64,000 bases of DNA from Anthopleura xanthogrammica (taxonomy: Eukaryota > Cnidaria > Anthozoa > Actiniaria > Actiniidae): contig OZ025216.1 in assembly GCA_964019055.1 (NCBI GenBank), positions 5,385,840 to 5,449,839 of the forward strand, given 5' to 3'. The notes under the pieces were generated by a model. It searched no databases, was not told the DNA's origin, and was given only the letters and a program-made list of their open reading frames with translations. Position 1 is the stretch's first letter. The number at the start of each line of letters is the position of its first letter. The position numbers were made by a program, and so were the translations under genes. Shown piece by piece: positions 24,201 to 35,652 of this stretch.

Positions 24201-24989
24201 ATTGAATTCAGCTTTGAAAGCGTTGGATTCCGCGCTGAATCCTTCGCTATCTACGTCACATATTCGTCATCTCGAACCAATCAGCGCGCGAGTTTATTTT
24301 GTGATATGGGATTCTCTTGGATAACTTGACTTGCTTGGTCATAGATGTTTCGAAAATGAATTGAAAAAAATGGGTAAAATAGTACAAATAAGTTGTTTGC
24401 AATAGAATTAAAATTTTAAGGAAAAAAATGGAATAAAGATATTGTTGGACCATACAGCAACTTGATGTGGAGCAGAAGTGGGTTTGGACAAGATATGCGG
24501 GACTTCAGCATCAAACTTTCTTTTCTTTTTACGACTAAATGTCTGTATTTTAATCTAGTCGATAAGTCCATGAAATTTCATTCTTCTACTTAAAAAAATA
24601 CATTCTTAATGAATGAATGTTGTCTTTACACTGTATAAACGCTATCCTATCTTACAAAGTCAGTTTGCTCGCCATTTTAAATTGATTTTAAGGGATTAAC
24701 TTACTCTAGTTGCTTTGCCATTTGAATCGAAATCTTCAACCGTGGACAGACGTTTGTTTTGAACTTATCTTCATAAACAACAGCTTGATCAAAAGCAATG
24801 ACATCAAAATTTAAATGAACATTAGCTTTTTGTAAAAAAATCATTCTAAATCAAACGAATTTAGAACTCGTAAACAAGAAATCCTCTTTTGAAGTGTGCT
24901 GTGAAGCGTGAAGTGCCGAGTTTCACATTCACGCGGGTGGGTAAGTTTTGCCGTCACCTAGTAAATTTACTTGAAAAGAATAAAAGAAG
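21271..24989. other. Intergenic, no supported gene
   Basis: AT-rich. It contains the repeat copy at 23535-23700 and an inverted pair GAATCCCATATCACAAAA (near 23904) / TTTTGTGATATGGGATTC (near 24296). Open frames show no domains. Confidence 0.5.
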
Positions 24990-25149
24990 ATGGCGGCTAC
25001 CTGTGGCTTATCTGGCCGAAGACAAACGTTGATTTCTAGTTTTGCAAAGAGCGAACCTCTCAGCCAGAGATATCCAAAAGGAACCACACTAACACCTGTT
25101 CTTGAGATTCAGGAAGAAGACAAAATGAATATTCTGTTTAATTTGCATA
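24990..25149 (+). CDS. Possible first exon, unknown product
   Basis: An AAGATGGCGGC start context opens a frame of about 53 codons that then runs into the 40-bp minisatellite (to 25259). The peptide has no recognised domain. The start context resembles many animal first exons, but no donor site or downstream exon is convincing. Confidence 0.2.
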
Positions 25150-25150
25150 T

Positions 25151-25530
25151 GTCAAACAGACAACCAAGGGACCAGGTAACCAAGCAACTAGTCAAACAGA
25201 CAACCAAAGAACCAGGTAACCAAGCAACTAGTCAAACAGACAACCAAAGAACCAGGTAACCAAACAACTAGTCAAACAGACAACCAAGGAACCACGTAAC
25301 CAAGCAACTAGTCAAACAGACAACCAAAGAATCAGGTAACCAAACAACTAGTCAAACAGACAACCAAGGAACCACGTAACCAAGTAACTAGTCAAACAGA
25401 CAACCAAGGAACCAGGTAACCAAGCAACTAGTCAAACAGACAACCAAAGAACCAGATAACCAAGAAACTAGTCAAACAGACAACCAAAGAACCAGGTAAC
25501 CAAGCAAGTGGTCAAACAGACAACTAACTA
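25151..25530. repeat. 40-bp minisatellite, 9.5 units
   Basis: Unit GTCAAACAGACAACCAAAGA followed by ACCAGGTAACCAAGCAACTA, with sparse substitutions. The units are contiguous without spacers, which rules out a CRISPR-like array. It ends about 90 bp from the stop of the receptor at 25622-26566. Confidence 0.95.
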
Positions 25531-25621
25531 AATTAACATGCAGTCAGGGATCTAAGTAAAAGATAACTAAGCAACAGGTAATTTGCTGGACAATGTTAAC
25601 ATGCAAGTTCTTTAAGACTGT

Positions 25622-26566
25622 TCATTGGTGATTGCCACGGAGTCTTTTAGCCACAGCAGTGCGGATGTCCGATAGACGAAGGGAATATATGATGGGGTTG
25701 ATAAGGGACTGCAAGCTCAAGCAGGTGACATAAATACCTTGCGATACATATCCGATGTCATCACTCCAATTGACCTTCGCAGCTCCTACGATCTTCAAAA
25801 TCAATACTGGACAGAAACACGCCACGGATGCTAGCACTATCAAGCCTACAGTGAAAGTGCGCTTGTATTCCTTGATCTTTCCTTGCTGGGCTACAGACTG
25901 TTGGTGGGCGGCGATGGCTCTCATCTGTCGAAGGGCCGTCAGGTAGATTTTAGTGACGCAAAATAGGGTGATGACGAAGCTGGGACCAAAGATTAGAATC
26001 CCAGGAAGCTGCTTCGCTTGCGATGAATTGTTCGCAAGCAGTCTACTTGTCGGGATTGCTGTCCCAACTACAAGCCAGCTAGCTGCCGTTGCTATCATCA
26101 GTTTCTTGGAGGTGACTGAAGTCTGATAGTACAGGGGATGCTCTATGAAAAGGTATCTTTCCAGGCTGACGATCGCCATGGTAACAGCTGTCCAGGCACT
26201 GCAAACCATCCCAGATACAGCAAAGGCCATGGTCAGTTCACATACACGCGAACACTGGACAAGAATACAGACCATCAAAGCAACATACAGCGGTAGTGCA
26301 GCGAGCCCTGCCAGAAGATTACTGAGCGACAGGACGGTGACCACTAGGTTGTAGCTGTTAGATCTGAGCTGTTCCTTTTCGAGCACGGTCCAGATCACCA
26401 GCAAATTGATGAGGACAGTCGGCGGGGAGGTGACGGCGTTGATCGCAATTAGAGAAATCCAAGCTGGAACGACTGATGCTGGAAGATGGGTGATGTTCCT
26501 TGGATCAAAATCGAAAGTTATCGGGCACTGAAAGTTGGAAATGGTTTGGTTTGATGTTGATGCCAT
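25622..26566 (-). CDS. Rhodopsin-like (class A) GPCR, family 1 copy B
   Basis: An intronless 314-aa seven-transmembrane receptor, tandem paralogue of 17110-18057, with the same N terminus (MASTSNQTISNFQC). It keeps Asn54 in TM1, the ERY triplet at the end of TM3, a CFCP motif in TM6 and NPIIY in TM7. ECL2 again lacks cysteine. The striking change is Asn instead of Asp in TM2 (LSLSNLL): the codon reads AAT where copy A has GAT at the class A sodium-site residue D2.50. The open frame is otherwise clean, so it is probably functional but may signal differently. Ligand unknown. The 5' flank is shared with copy A. Confidence 0.9.
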   Translation of the reverse strand: MASTSNQTISNFQCPITFDFDPRNITHLPASVVPAWISLIAINAVTSPPTVLINLLVIWTVLEKEQLRSNSYNLVVTVLSLSNLLAGLAALPLYVALMVCILVQCSRVCELTMAFAVSGMVCSAWTAVTMAIVSLERYLFIEHPLYYQTSVTSKKLMIATAASWLVVGTAIPTSRLLANNSSQAKQLPGILIFGPSFVITLFCVTKIYLTALRQMRAIAAHQQSVAQQGKIKEYKRTFTVGLIVLASVACFCPVLILKIVGAAKVNWSDDIGYVSQGIYVTCLSLQSLINPIIYSLRLSDIRTAVAKRLRGNHQ

Positions 26567-28096
26567 GACCAGTAAACCAGAATGGGTCCGCGTTAAAAGA
26601 TTTTTTCATTAAATAATTTTTCATTCATCAACGCCGCTTTTACGCAATACTTTTTTTTGTTACCTTTTTGTCCGAGTCAAACAATTTAGGTGTTTTCTTT
26701 GCTAAATGGATTTTTCAAACAGCACTTGACAAAGGGAACCTTATTCTTGTATTCAGTCAGTATTCATGTACAGGAGACCTTAACTAGAGTCCAAATTAAA
26801 TAGCACGTAAAGACCAGGAACTGGAAAACATTGGTCGTGTTTTAACAATTTGACAAACTAAACTACATAAGAAATATTTTCCTGAATATTAAAACAAGCT
26901 CGGTATAATTTCTGGTCCTTCTGCTCAACACGTTTGTTCGCGAAACACAACGTGTTCTAACTGCACTAAACGGCAATATGAGATTTATAATTATATCCAT
27001 GTATTTGTAGAATATATTAGAAAATATAATTTTGTTGTTGTTGTTGTAGAACCGAACGTGAGCCTGAACAACAATAGTTTGTGCTCAAGAGGAAATTAAA
27101 AGCTAAAAGTTGTGAAGTTTCTATGGATTTATTGAGCCGAGGCGCTAGGTAAGCTAGTGTGGGCTGCGTCGATGTTTCTAATGAAACAGTTGTGATAAAA
27201 AGGTAAATTCTACGGTGTAAAATTTACCTTTTTATCACAACTCTAAGAACTAGGATGAGAAGGATAGTTGGACCGTGTACTGCAGCGCTGAAAGATCGAT
27301 AGATAATAGAATGTGATTCGTTAGATGTAGTGACTGAAATATTCAAGGTTTTACAGGTTACGTTCATTCTATCGACGCATGAGTATTAGCGTGTTCTCTT
27401 TCAATATCATTCAAACGCTTTAAAAATAGGAACCTTGCAAACAGCTGCACGAATTCTCAGTGTACTCAAAAACTTTAGCAATTCGTTCGGCGCTTGGCTA
27501 CTTATGTGTGAATTCCCTTTGTCATTCCTTCAAATCCTTTGAACATAATAACTTTGTGGCATAGTTTTGTTGACGATGTTTCTTTAAAACTCAAATAAAA
27601 GATTATTTTAAGTACGTGAGAAGTCGGAACACTGCTAACTTGCGGAGAAAGAAAAACGCAAGAATCAAGACGCTTTTAAACGGTTTGCTTTGTAATTTCT
27701 TTTTTAAGAGCGACTGTCTGTAAAAATCGACCAAAATCGACTTTTCGCGGCACAAGTCAAAAAAATGGATTTCGCTCATTTTTTGTTTATTGATAGCCCT
27801 TAGTATGAAATACATCCTGGTGTTTTTAGTTTTGAAAAATTTTACTTGGTTCCCGAGAAATTTACAAAAATCGATTTCGGCCCTACGCATCGAAAAAATG
27901 ACCGCTGAGATCACGGAATTTAGTGTAAAAATAAGCTAATCTTAAAGCTAAATCACTTATCTATATTTTTGGTCAGCATTTTTTATCGAAAGAATATATA
28001 TTCCTCTTCCTTTTGGTTGTATCTATTTTAGAATATTTGGCGTTTTAAGATCCGAAAAAAAATATTTACGAAGTCATTATTTCCAAAGTTCACAAA
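26567..28096. other. 5' flank of family 1 copy B, intergenic
   Basis: The proximal ~300 bp aligns with the flank of copy A (ACCAGTAAACCAGAATG..GTCCG). A more distal shared block lies at 27323-27415. No gene. Confidence 0.5.
27189..27241. repeat. Perfect 21-bp hairpin
   Basis: Left arm GTTGTGATAAAAAGGTAAATT is exactly complementary to 27221-27241, with an 11-nt loop. Confidence 0.85.
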
Positions 28097-28097
28097 T

Positions 28098-28455
28098 GCA
28101 AATTCGGGGCTTAAAATACGGCTTATATGTGCTCTTTTTCCAAATCATAAAAAAACTACACCCAGAGGATTATCTAATGTATTTCTATCAGAATCAAAAG
28201 AAAAATCTCTAGGCAAATCATTTTTACTGTTCCGTTGAGGACGCTTTTCTGTCCCTATTTGACGACAATTCGAAGATGCAAATTGTGGTCTCGTAATATC
28301 GGCGTAAAAATATATGTGCTCTTATTCCAAATCATAAAAAACCTACACCCAAAGAATCATCTTATGTATCTCTATTAGAATCAAAAGAAAATTATCTGGG
28401 CAAACCACTTAAACTGTTTCGTTGGGGTCTTTTTACGATCCTTATTGGCGACCAT
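28098..28455. repeat. Tandem duplication, ~180-bp unit
   Basis: Two diverged copies share TATGTGCTCTT.TTCCAAATC, ACTACACCCA/CCTACACCCA, AGAATCAAAAGAAAA and CTGTT.CGTTG.GG. Confidence 0.7.
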
Positions 28456-28458
28456 TTC

Positions 28459-28558
28459 AACTGTAAACAACTTGTTGCGTTAACTCCATCGGCGTGACTC
28501 GAATCTTATTAGTTCAAGTCACGCCGATGGAGGTAACGCAATAAGTTGTTTACAGTTG
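28459..28558. repeat. Foldback, 42-bp arms
   Basis: AACTGTAAACAACTTGTTGC..CCATCGGCGTGACT on the left pairs with AGTCACGCCGATGG..GTTGTTTACAGTT on the right, with about two mismatches and a 16-nt loop. Confidence 0.85.
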
Positions 28559-29151
28559 TTTACAACATCAAAAACCCTTAGATAAGTGATCAAAAACTGA
28601 CAAGATGCGCGAAATGGATGCGCAGTAGCAAGGGTCTCGAACTACCTTAAGTATTTAATCATCAAGCCAAACTAAAAACATGGTCACCGGGTTCCATTAG
28701 AAGTGATGAATTTCCTAAGAATGAGCATTTGCACACTATTCGATTAAACTGTATTTCACACATACCCCTAGCGATAACGGATGGGTTTTAATAATTCTTT
28801 TTAGTTAGTTAGCTAGATTCAAGTTTTCCAAATTTGTTACAAAAAAAATCTACAAGGTAAAACCATCCCGCAAATAGCAAATAATTAATATAGGGGGAGG
28901 TACTTTTTTAAATATTTTTTCCATCGTTTTGATTGGCACAGACAACTAGTTTTCGAAACACCATTTAGGATTATCTGCGTTGGGACACAAAAAAAATTAT
29001 TGGGTTCAAAGTGATATTCTACCGCACTTCAGTTGTCAACTTCCCGGCGCAGGATCAGAATTTCCGCTATGGATAATGAGCTTCAGAACGATGTCTCAGA
29101 TTTTCATTTTTTTTAAATTTGATATCTTTTTTTAGTAGATCGCGCCCAATT

Positions 29152-29342
29152 ACCGTCGTTACAAAAACCATACGTACCCTCCCCTAAAATCCTTCTGTGT
29201 TGATTGATACAAGTACGTTGTTTACATATATTTTAAATGAATAACGTCTCTATTGGCGGATTGCTATTGGTCGGCTAAAACAATAGCGGTGACCTTTGTT
29301 AACCTTGGAGGGGAGGGTACGTATGGTTTTTGTAACGACGGT
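29152..29342. mobile_element. MITE with ~33-bp terminal inverted repeats
   Basis: ACCGTCGTTACAAAAACCAT then ACGTACCCTCCC on the left is exactly complementary to GGGAGGGTACGT then ATGGTTTTTGTAACGACGGT on the right. 191 bp, no coding capacity. Confidence 0.8.
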
Positions 29343-30004
29343 TGAAAGCCGTAACCGATATGGTTGGCTCATATCATATCGGATTGGCAATGGCTTCGAA
29401 AAAAATTGGCTTTTGAAACTGTTAGCGTTGAATTCCGAAAGGGAGATCGATTGTGTGGCTGTATCAGATATCGGACTAAGGTTCTGTGAAAGAATTTCGG
29501 CTTGATGTGTAATTTTGGCTGAACTAGAGGCGAATTATTGACCCTTATCGAGGGTTCGAGCGGCCTGAAGTGTGCTACCTTCCCAATTTTTAAGTACGAG
29601 GGATACTCCACCACGATACTCGCTCAATATTGCTGCAAATGACCTGAAACTTCACAGAGACTCAAAGCAAAACACGAAACACAAGTAGGGACATTTATTT
29701 GTGTGATTTACTGATTTTTAATTTTTTCGAAAAATCGCCATACATTGCCTTATAAGTTCGATAGGAAACCACAGAAACCAGCTTGGGATACCTGTGGTTC
29801 AGCTAGCGAGCTGTACCGACGGATTTGCTAGGGCGAGTCTTGCGGATAAATACTTTCACTTTCACACTAAGCAAATACACATCTGCAGGTGTTGCGTCAC
29901 GTGGGATATAACGGGTTTCATCTAGTTTGACCTAGTACAAACCGGTTATGTGACGTATGACTCTGACAGAGGCCATAAATGCGAGCCCCTGACTGCTACT
30001 GAGA

Positions 30005-30120
30005 GCACTCTACAAAGCACTCTACAAAGCACTCTACAAAGCACTCTACAAAGCACTCTACAAAGCACTCTACAAAGCACTCTACAAAGCACTCTACAAA
30101 GCACTCTACAAAGCACTCTA
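30005..30120. repeat. 12-bp minisatellite, ~10 units
   Basis: Unit ACTCTACAAAGC, almost perfect. Open frames on both strands over it are artefacts of the period-3-compatible unit. Confidence 0.95.
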
Positions 30121-30592
30121 CTGAACACTCCACTCAAGACTCTACTCTTGACATTCCACCTGTAACTGAGTAAGCGAGATCAATAAAACCACACGCAGAG
30201 GAGACGAGTTGACTGAAAGGAAAAGAAGTTTTTGTACTAGGTGATATAAACATTAATTTATTGAATTATAACATCGATAACAAAACTTCTGACTATCTTG
30301 ATATGCTTTTTAACACAGGGTTTATGCCGTTAATAACTAAATCAACGCGTATAACAGATCATACTTCAATATTGATAGATCACATTTACACAAACGTTCC
30401 CCATAAAATTCTCAAAACGGGAATATGTTTGGCTGACATTACAGACCATTTACCGGTTTTTTTCTCTGTTGCAAATAAACTTCCTAAAGATAAAGAGATC
30501 AAACATTTCCGTGATTTCTCTAAATTTAATAGCAAACTCTTCCTTGAGGATGTAAAATCTGTCGATTTCAACAGTTTGATAAAGAAGAAACT

Positions 30593-30812
30593 ATATTTAA
30601 CGTCGGTAGTTCCTTCAGCTACGTGGCTGGTATCAATGGAAGCCGACGGTGCGCACTTTACCCCCTCTCTTCATCAGTGCTCTGTTTTAAGAGTATTCAA
30701 AGCTGAAGCTAAACGGATTAGAAAGAAGTCGAGACAGACGTGGAGATCCTGAGGATCGACCATAGACCTCTAGCTCCGAAGGCCGCGCACTAACCAACTG
30801 AGCTACGTCTGC
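30593..30812 (-). mobile_element. tRNA-derived SINE nested in LINE
   Basis: Read on the minus strand, the head is GCAGACGTAGCTCAGTTGGT (A box, 30812 downward), followed by a B-box-like GGTC..GGTCGATCC. The body extends to about 30593, where LINE endonuclease coding sequence resumes. It differs from the SINE family at 8819 and 31045. Confidence 0.65.
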
Positions 30813-31044
30813 TCCTGATCAGTTCCGATGTTAATGAAAGTATGAACAAGTTTGTTGAAACCATCCAAACTATTTCAGATAAGCATGCCCCTATACGTCC
30901 AAGGACAAACAAACATAGAAAGAAAACTAATAAACCTTGGATTACAACTGCAATTCTTACATCGATAAAAAAGAAACAAAAAATGTTTAAAACTCATTAT
31001 CTTAGCAAAGATCCTGTTAAAGTCAAGGCCTATAAAACATTTGA

Positions 31045-31114
31045 CCGCCACCCAGTTAGCTCAGTTGGTTGAGCACCGGACTTTCGTGCAGGAGGTCGTG
31101 GATTCAAGCCCCGG

Positions 31115-31148
<34 letters not shown>

Positions 31149-31515
31149 AAGAAGGTGCTGCCTTTGTAATTACATCTACAAATGGTTAGACCTTCCCGTG
31201 GCTCGGATGACCACGTAAAATGGCGTTCCCGTCTCTCCACACTACCTAACCCTGCATCGGAGGGACGTAAAAGAACCGCTGAGGACGTAAAGAAACCCTG
31301 GCAGTGACCACCCTTAGTGTCTGGCCTTTACTAATGATTTCTTAATGGGTTGATTGTGGGATGGGGATGGGAGTTTTAAGGGGTTGGGAATTGGTGCAAT
31401 GTACCTCGAAGGGGACCTCGTGTCCTATTGTACAGCACCAGCCTGCGGGCAAATCTCAAAATAAATAAATAAAAATAAAATAAAATAAAATAAAATAAAT
31501 AACAATAAATTAAAT
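31045..31515 (+). mobile_element. tRNA-derived SINE nested in LINE, fuller copy
   Basis: The head has TTAGCTCAGTTGGTTGAGC (A box) and GTGGATTCAAGCCCC (B box), a shared body (CACTCAGGGTCTTAAAATAA, GATGACCACGTAAAATGGC), a ~250-bp tail domain and an A-rich (AAATA)n end. The truncated copy is at 8819-8990. Confidence 0.8.
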
Positions 31516-33967
31516 AAGTTAAAAGAGGCATCAAAAAAGAATTACTTTAGAGATCGACCGTTTCAATATCTCAAACCTAAAAACAACATGGAAACTCATT
31601 GGTATGCTATTGTTGCTCCCGCATGATTATTTCAAGTGATTAGCTACTTATTAACGTCTGTAATTTGATGATTCTAAATTGAGATTTTAGTGATTGCATA
31701 AGAAGCGCGTGCTTAGTTACGACGCCAATTAATCAACTCTATACGCTATCGATTCATCTTAGCATCGCTATGGAGATAGGTAACACAGAGGGAGAAGGAA
31801 GTGCTTACGGAAACTTAGGAAATGCCTATGATTCATTAGGGAAATACCACGAGGCAATTAGATATTATGAAAAATGTCTTAGCATCGCTATGGAGACAAG
31901 TGACAAACAGGGAGAAGGAATTGCTTACGGAAACATAGGAAATGCCTATAAGTCCTTAGGGAAATACCACGAAGCAATAAAATATCACGAAAAATGTCTT
32001 AGCATCGCTATGGAGATAGGTTTCAGTGAGGGAGAAGGAAGTGCTTACGGAAACTTAGGAATTGCCTATAAGTCATTAGGGAAATACCACGAGGCAATTA
32101 AATATCAAGAAAGATGTCTTAGCATCGCTACGAAGATAGATGACAGAAAGCAAGAAGGATTGGCACATCATAATATTGGTAAGTCTTTGATATCATACAT
32201 TTCTTATACTAAGATTAAACTGCAGCAGTCAACGAAACAGAACATGCGTAGACATTAATTTAGGTCACCTTATAACCTAGCTCCATCTTCTGCCAATCAC
32301 TTAGTAATATAGTGGCATTGATTGACACTTGGCACATACTAATTGATCGGACAATACACTATTATACACGTGAACCCTATAACAGCTACCCGCAAAGGGC
32401 TCTTGGGTATATAGGTAAGGCGCTGAAATGTCATAAATTTATTTCTTTGTATGGAGACACTAGGGTTTTCCATAGGACATGACGTATATGCCGAAAAATG
32501 AACCCATTTTCTGACTGGTCTACCATAGGTAGCCCAGTAAAATGGGTTTCCGCACCTCTCATTCACTAATTTACCTTGGTCCTCCTCCGCTCACTTTCCT
32601 CTAGTTTTCTCTTCTCCTAGTTCTGTTTACCAATCAATCGATCAAACTTTATTTAACAATACAGGTTTAGAATAAAAGCGCAGCCACGTTGCTGATGTGG
32701 ACCTGCCTTAGACAAACAAGATACAAAAGCTAAAAATATATGAATAGATACGACTTACAAGTCAATAAAATGGCATAAAATATTGCTAAAAACTCTAATC
32801 CTAATCTTAAGTTCAATAATTTAATATACCTTTCCCTAATTCGCTTGAATGACCACAGAACAACAGACTCATGCACGCACTTCTCATTTCTTTTGAAGAA
32901 AAAGCCTTGGGAGTGAGAAATAATTTGCATGAAAAAAATACTTTATTTTAAATTGAGGTATGTATTTATTTTATTCTCAAATCAATATAACTCTCTTTTA
33001 CTTCTAGGTTTATGCTATGAATATGACGACAGCGCTGATCACTTTAGAAAATCAAAAGAACACTATTATAAGAGTATACAATGCCATGAGTTGTTGTTTG
33101 ATGACTTGAAGGAGAAAGACCAATTAAAGATTTCTATTTTCGATACATTTATCAGATCCTAGTCAGGTGCCTAGTCAGGGTCTGCCTTAAAACTGAACAG
33201 ACGGAAGAAGCTCTTCTAGTATCTGAGCTTGGACGAGCCCGTGCTTTGGGGGACCTTTTGAGCTTGAAATACAGCATGAATAAAGAAACTGCATCAAAAA
33301 AAGGTCCACTAAAGCTTACCGATGTTAATGATATGATGCTGCCAACTTCATGCATTCTGTTTTATGATGTGCCCTTCAGTATTGAGAAGTCTGTTCAGAT
33401 TTTGGTTCTAGCTCATCGAAATCCATTATTTTTTGTGCAGAGTGAGATCAAAAGAACTCATGAACCAACGTCGGCTGAGGACAAACATGAATATGATAAA
33501 AAATGTATTGCTAATTTTGTGAAAAAATGCTACGACAACATGCAGTGTAGGGAAGGAGTGGACTGTGAGGACAGATCGCTGGGAATACTAGAGTGTGAAA
33601 AACAAGATTTTGTTGAAGAGCCTGCAGTTCTCGAGTCATCTCAAGTTGCCGAACAAGAAACGATGAAAAGCCATTGGAGTTACTTTTTGAAACATTAGTT
33701 GCTCCAGTATAATACCAGCTCATCCAGGAGGAAATTGTTATAATACCTGATGGGCATTTGTTCATGGTGCCATTCGCTGCTCTTCAAGATCCAAAGACAG
33801 GCAAATTTCTATCGGAAATTAAACGCATTCGTCTGTCTCCTTCTTTGACGACTTTGAAACTTCTGCAAGAATCCTCAGATGATCACCATTATAAGGTTAG
33901 TACTTTCTACATTACCAATGCTGACTGGCTGCGTATCCAGCGTGGTTGGTCCTTAAATGTAGTGGCC

Positions 33968-34221
33968 GTTACAGCCCTTCTCAGTCACACGTGACCTCTC
34001 GAGACAAAAAATTTCGCTCCAGTCGTGAATTTGGTGGACGTCAATCAAATGCATTTCTCTAATGTAACCGGCCGTTTACCAGCACCTAGCTAGCTAGCAG
34101 ACAGCAACTTTTGTTTTATAATGTTACAAATATTTGACAATGGTCAAGTTGACGCCCACCAACTTCGCGTCTGGAGCAAGATATTTTGCCTCTAACGTGT
34201 GACTTAGAATCGCTGTAACAC
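33968..34221. mobile_element. MITE family 2 (GTTACAG ends), intronic copy
   Basis: GTTACAGC..TTCTCAGTCACACGTGA and TTCGCTCCAG on the left mirror CTGGAGCAAGATATTTTGCC, ACGTGTGACTTAGAATCGCTGTAAC on the right. It lies in the second intron of the TPR-CHAT pseudogene. Relatives are at 40727-40965 and 61034-61410. Confidence 0.65.
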
Positions 34222-34544
34222 GTCGGACTAGATAAACGAAGACATGGGTCAGTTCGATTCCTGCCAAGGGCATTTGATATTTTTCTCTTGTATCTTTGGG
34301 TGTCCTAGGGCAAGCTTTTTTCTAATGGGAAGTTGAACACCGTAAATTGGGATACGCAGAGTAGAATTGAAATAATCTAGAAAATGGGCTGCGTAAGGTG
34401 TGTGAGTGAAACAAAGATACAAGAAAAATATACAATGCCCTTGGCGGGACTTGTACCTACGTCTTCGGTTTTTTCTCTTGTATATCTTGTGTAAGTGTGA
34501 GCCTGTGTCATGATGAAGATAATAGTGATGTTTTTGACTGATCG

Positions 34545-34600
34545 ATAGCGATGATGATGATGATAATGATGATGATGATTAAATTATTATTATTATTATC
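34545..34600. repeat. GAT/TTA triplet microsatellite at a splice boundary
   Basis: A (GATGAT)n tract passing into (ATT)n directly precedes exon C of the TPR-CHAT pseudogene. An in-frame TAA lies within it and no AG dinucleotide separates it from the exon. Confidence 0.8.
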
Positions 34601-35419
34601 GTTGGAAATCCTAAAATTGGAAAAGTCAAGTTTGGAGGTATAGAAAAATCATTCATAAATTTACCTGGTGCAGAACATGAAGCTAAAGAGATTGCCAAAC
34701 TCCTTGAAGTGGAGCCATTGATAGGAAGACAAGCAACAAAAGAAGCAGTACTCCAAAAGCTACGGTTTGGTGCGTCCGTTATCCACTTTGCTGCACATGG
34801 AAGTGAAAATGGACAGATTCTTCTTGCTCCATCTACGTCGTCAGCAACGAACAGCATTCCAGACGAGGAGGACTACATCTTGACAATGCAGGAAGCACAA
34901 GAGAGTGGTCTCCGCGCTCAAATCGTTGTGCTGAGCTGCTGCCACAGTGGTCGTGGTGAGATCAAGGCAGAGGGAGTGGTAGGAATGACTCGAGCGTTTC
35001 TCGCTGCAGGAGCCCGTGCTGTTGTCGCGTCATTATGGGCCATTGACGACGACGCAACTAAAGTATTCATGTTGAAATTTTATTCGCATCTAAAGAAAGG
35101 AGAGAGTGCCAGTAAGAGCCTACAGCAAGCAATGAAGGAAATGAGAGAAACAGAGAACTACAAGGAACCAAGGTACTGGGCTGCCTTCTTTCTTATTGGC
35201 GATGACGTCACCATCAGAACATTGAATACTTAGAAGAAAAATAGGTATAAACCCAGCAAGTCAGAAAGGAAGTAGACCAATTAGTATAGAGACATCAGTA
35301 GCATCAGTAGCACTGTATCCATGGGTTGATGACGAGGGAAGTATACCTAGAAGAAGACTCATTGAAACTAACCACATCATCAATCGAAACCTTCTGAAAA
35401 GTCGACTCCCTGAAAAAGG

Positions 35420-35490
35420 TCATCATCATCATCATCCTCATTACCATCACCATCATCATCGTCGTCATTACCATCACCATTGATTGTCAT

Positions 35491-35522
<32 letters not shown>

Positions 35523-35617
35523 TCATCACCACCACCACCACAACCACCACCACCATCACCCGGCACCACCATCAACATCACCATCATCATCAACATCAAC
35601 ATCATCATCATTATCAC

Positions 35618-35652
<35 letters not shown>

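Larger units (their letters stand above)
30216..31600 (+). mobile_element. Truncated LINE, split by two SINEs
   Basis: The frame 30225-30592 encodes the C-terminal half of an apurinic-type endonuclease: VFVLGDININLL (GDxN), then TRITDHTSILIDHIYTN, then DITDHLPVFF with the catalytic-type Asp-His pair. After the insertion at 30593-30812, the frame resumes (DVNESMNKFVETIQTISDKH, 30828 on) with a basic linker that normally precedes the reverse transcriptase. It is split again at 31045-31515 and resumes as KNYFRDR near 31535. No reverse transcriptase follows and the 5' half is missing, so the element is dead. Confidence 0.75.
31770..35233 (+). pseudogene. TPR-CHAT (TTC28-like) gene, disabled
   Basis: Three segments form a TPR-CHAT protein of the kind expanded in cnidarians. 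Exon A (31770-32178) holds about 3.5 tetratricopeptide repeats with a 40-aa period (YGNLGNAYxSLGKYHEAIxY) and ends G|GTAAGT. Exon B (33008-33895) starts after TTCTAG in matching phase and holds the linker and first part of the CHAT domain, ending AAG|GTTAGT. Exon C (about 34601-35233) holds the CHAT catalytic region, with His in FAAHGS (34796) and Cys in VLSCCHSG (about 34940). It is broken: frameshifts near 33150-33160 and 33640-33665, a TAA at 33710-33712, and no AG acceptor directly before exon C, where GAT/TTA triplet repeats lie. The 5' end is unclear. CHAT is a caspase/separase-fold peptidase domain; substrate unknown. Confidence 0.8.

Noticed and set aside
25151..25530. Regular 40-bp repeats that could suggest a CRISPR-like array
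   Set aside because: The units are contiguous with no unique spacers and the context is eukaryotic; it is a minisatellite.
29946..30165. Repetitive Cys-Arg-Val-Leu and Thr-Leu-Gln-Ser frames
   Set aside because: Both come from the 12-bp ACTCTACAAAGC minisatellite.
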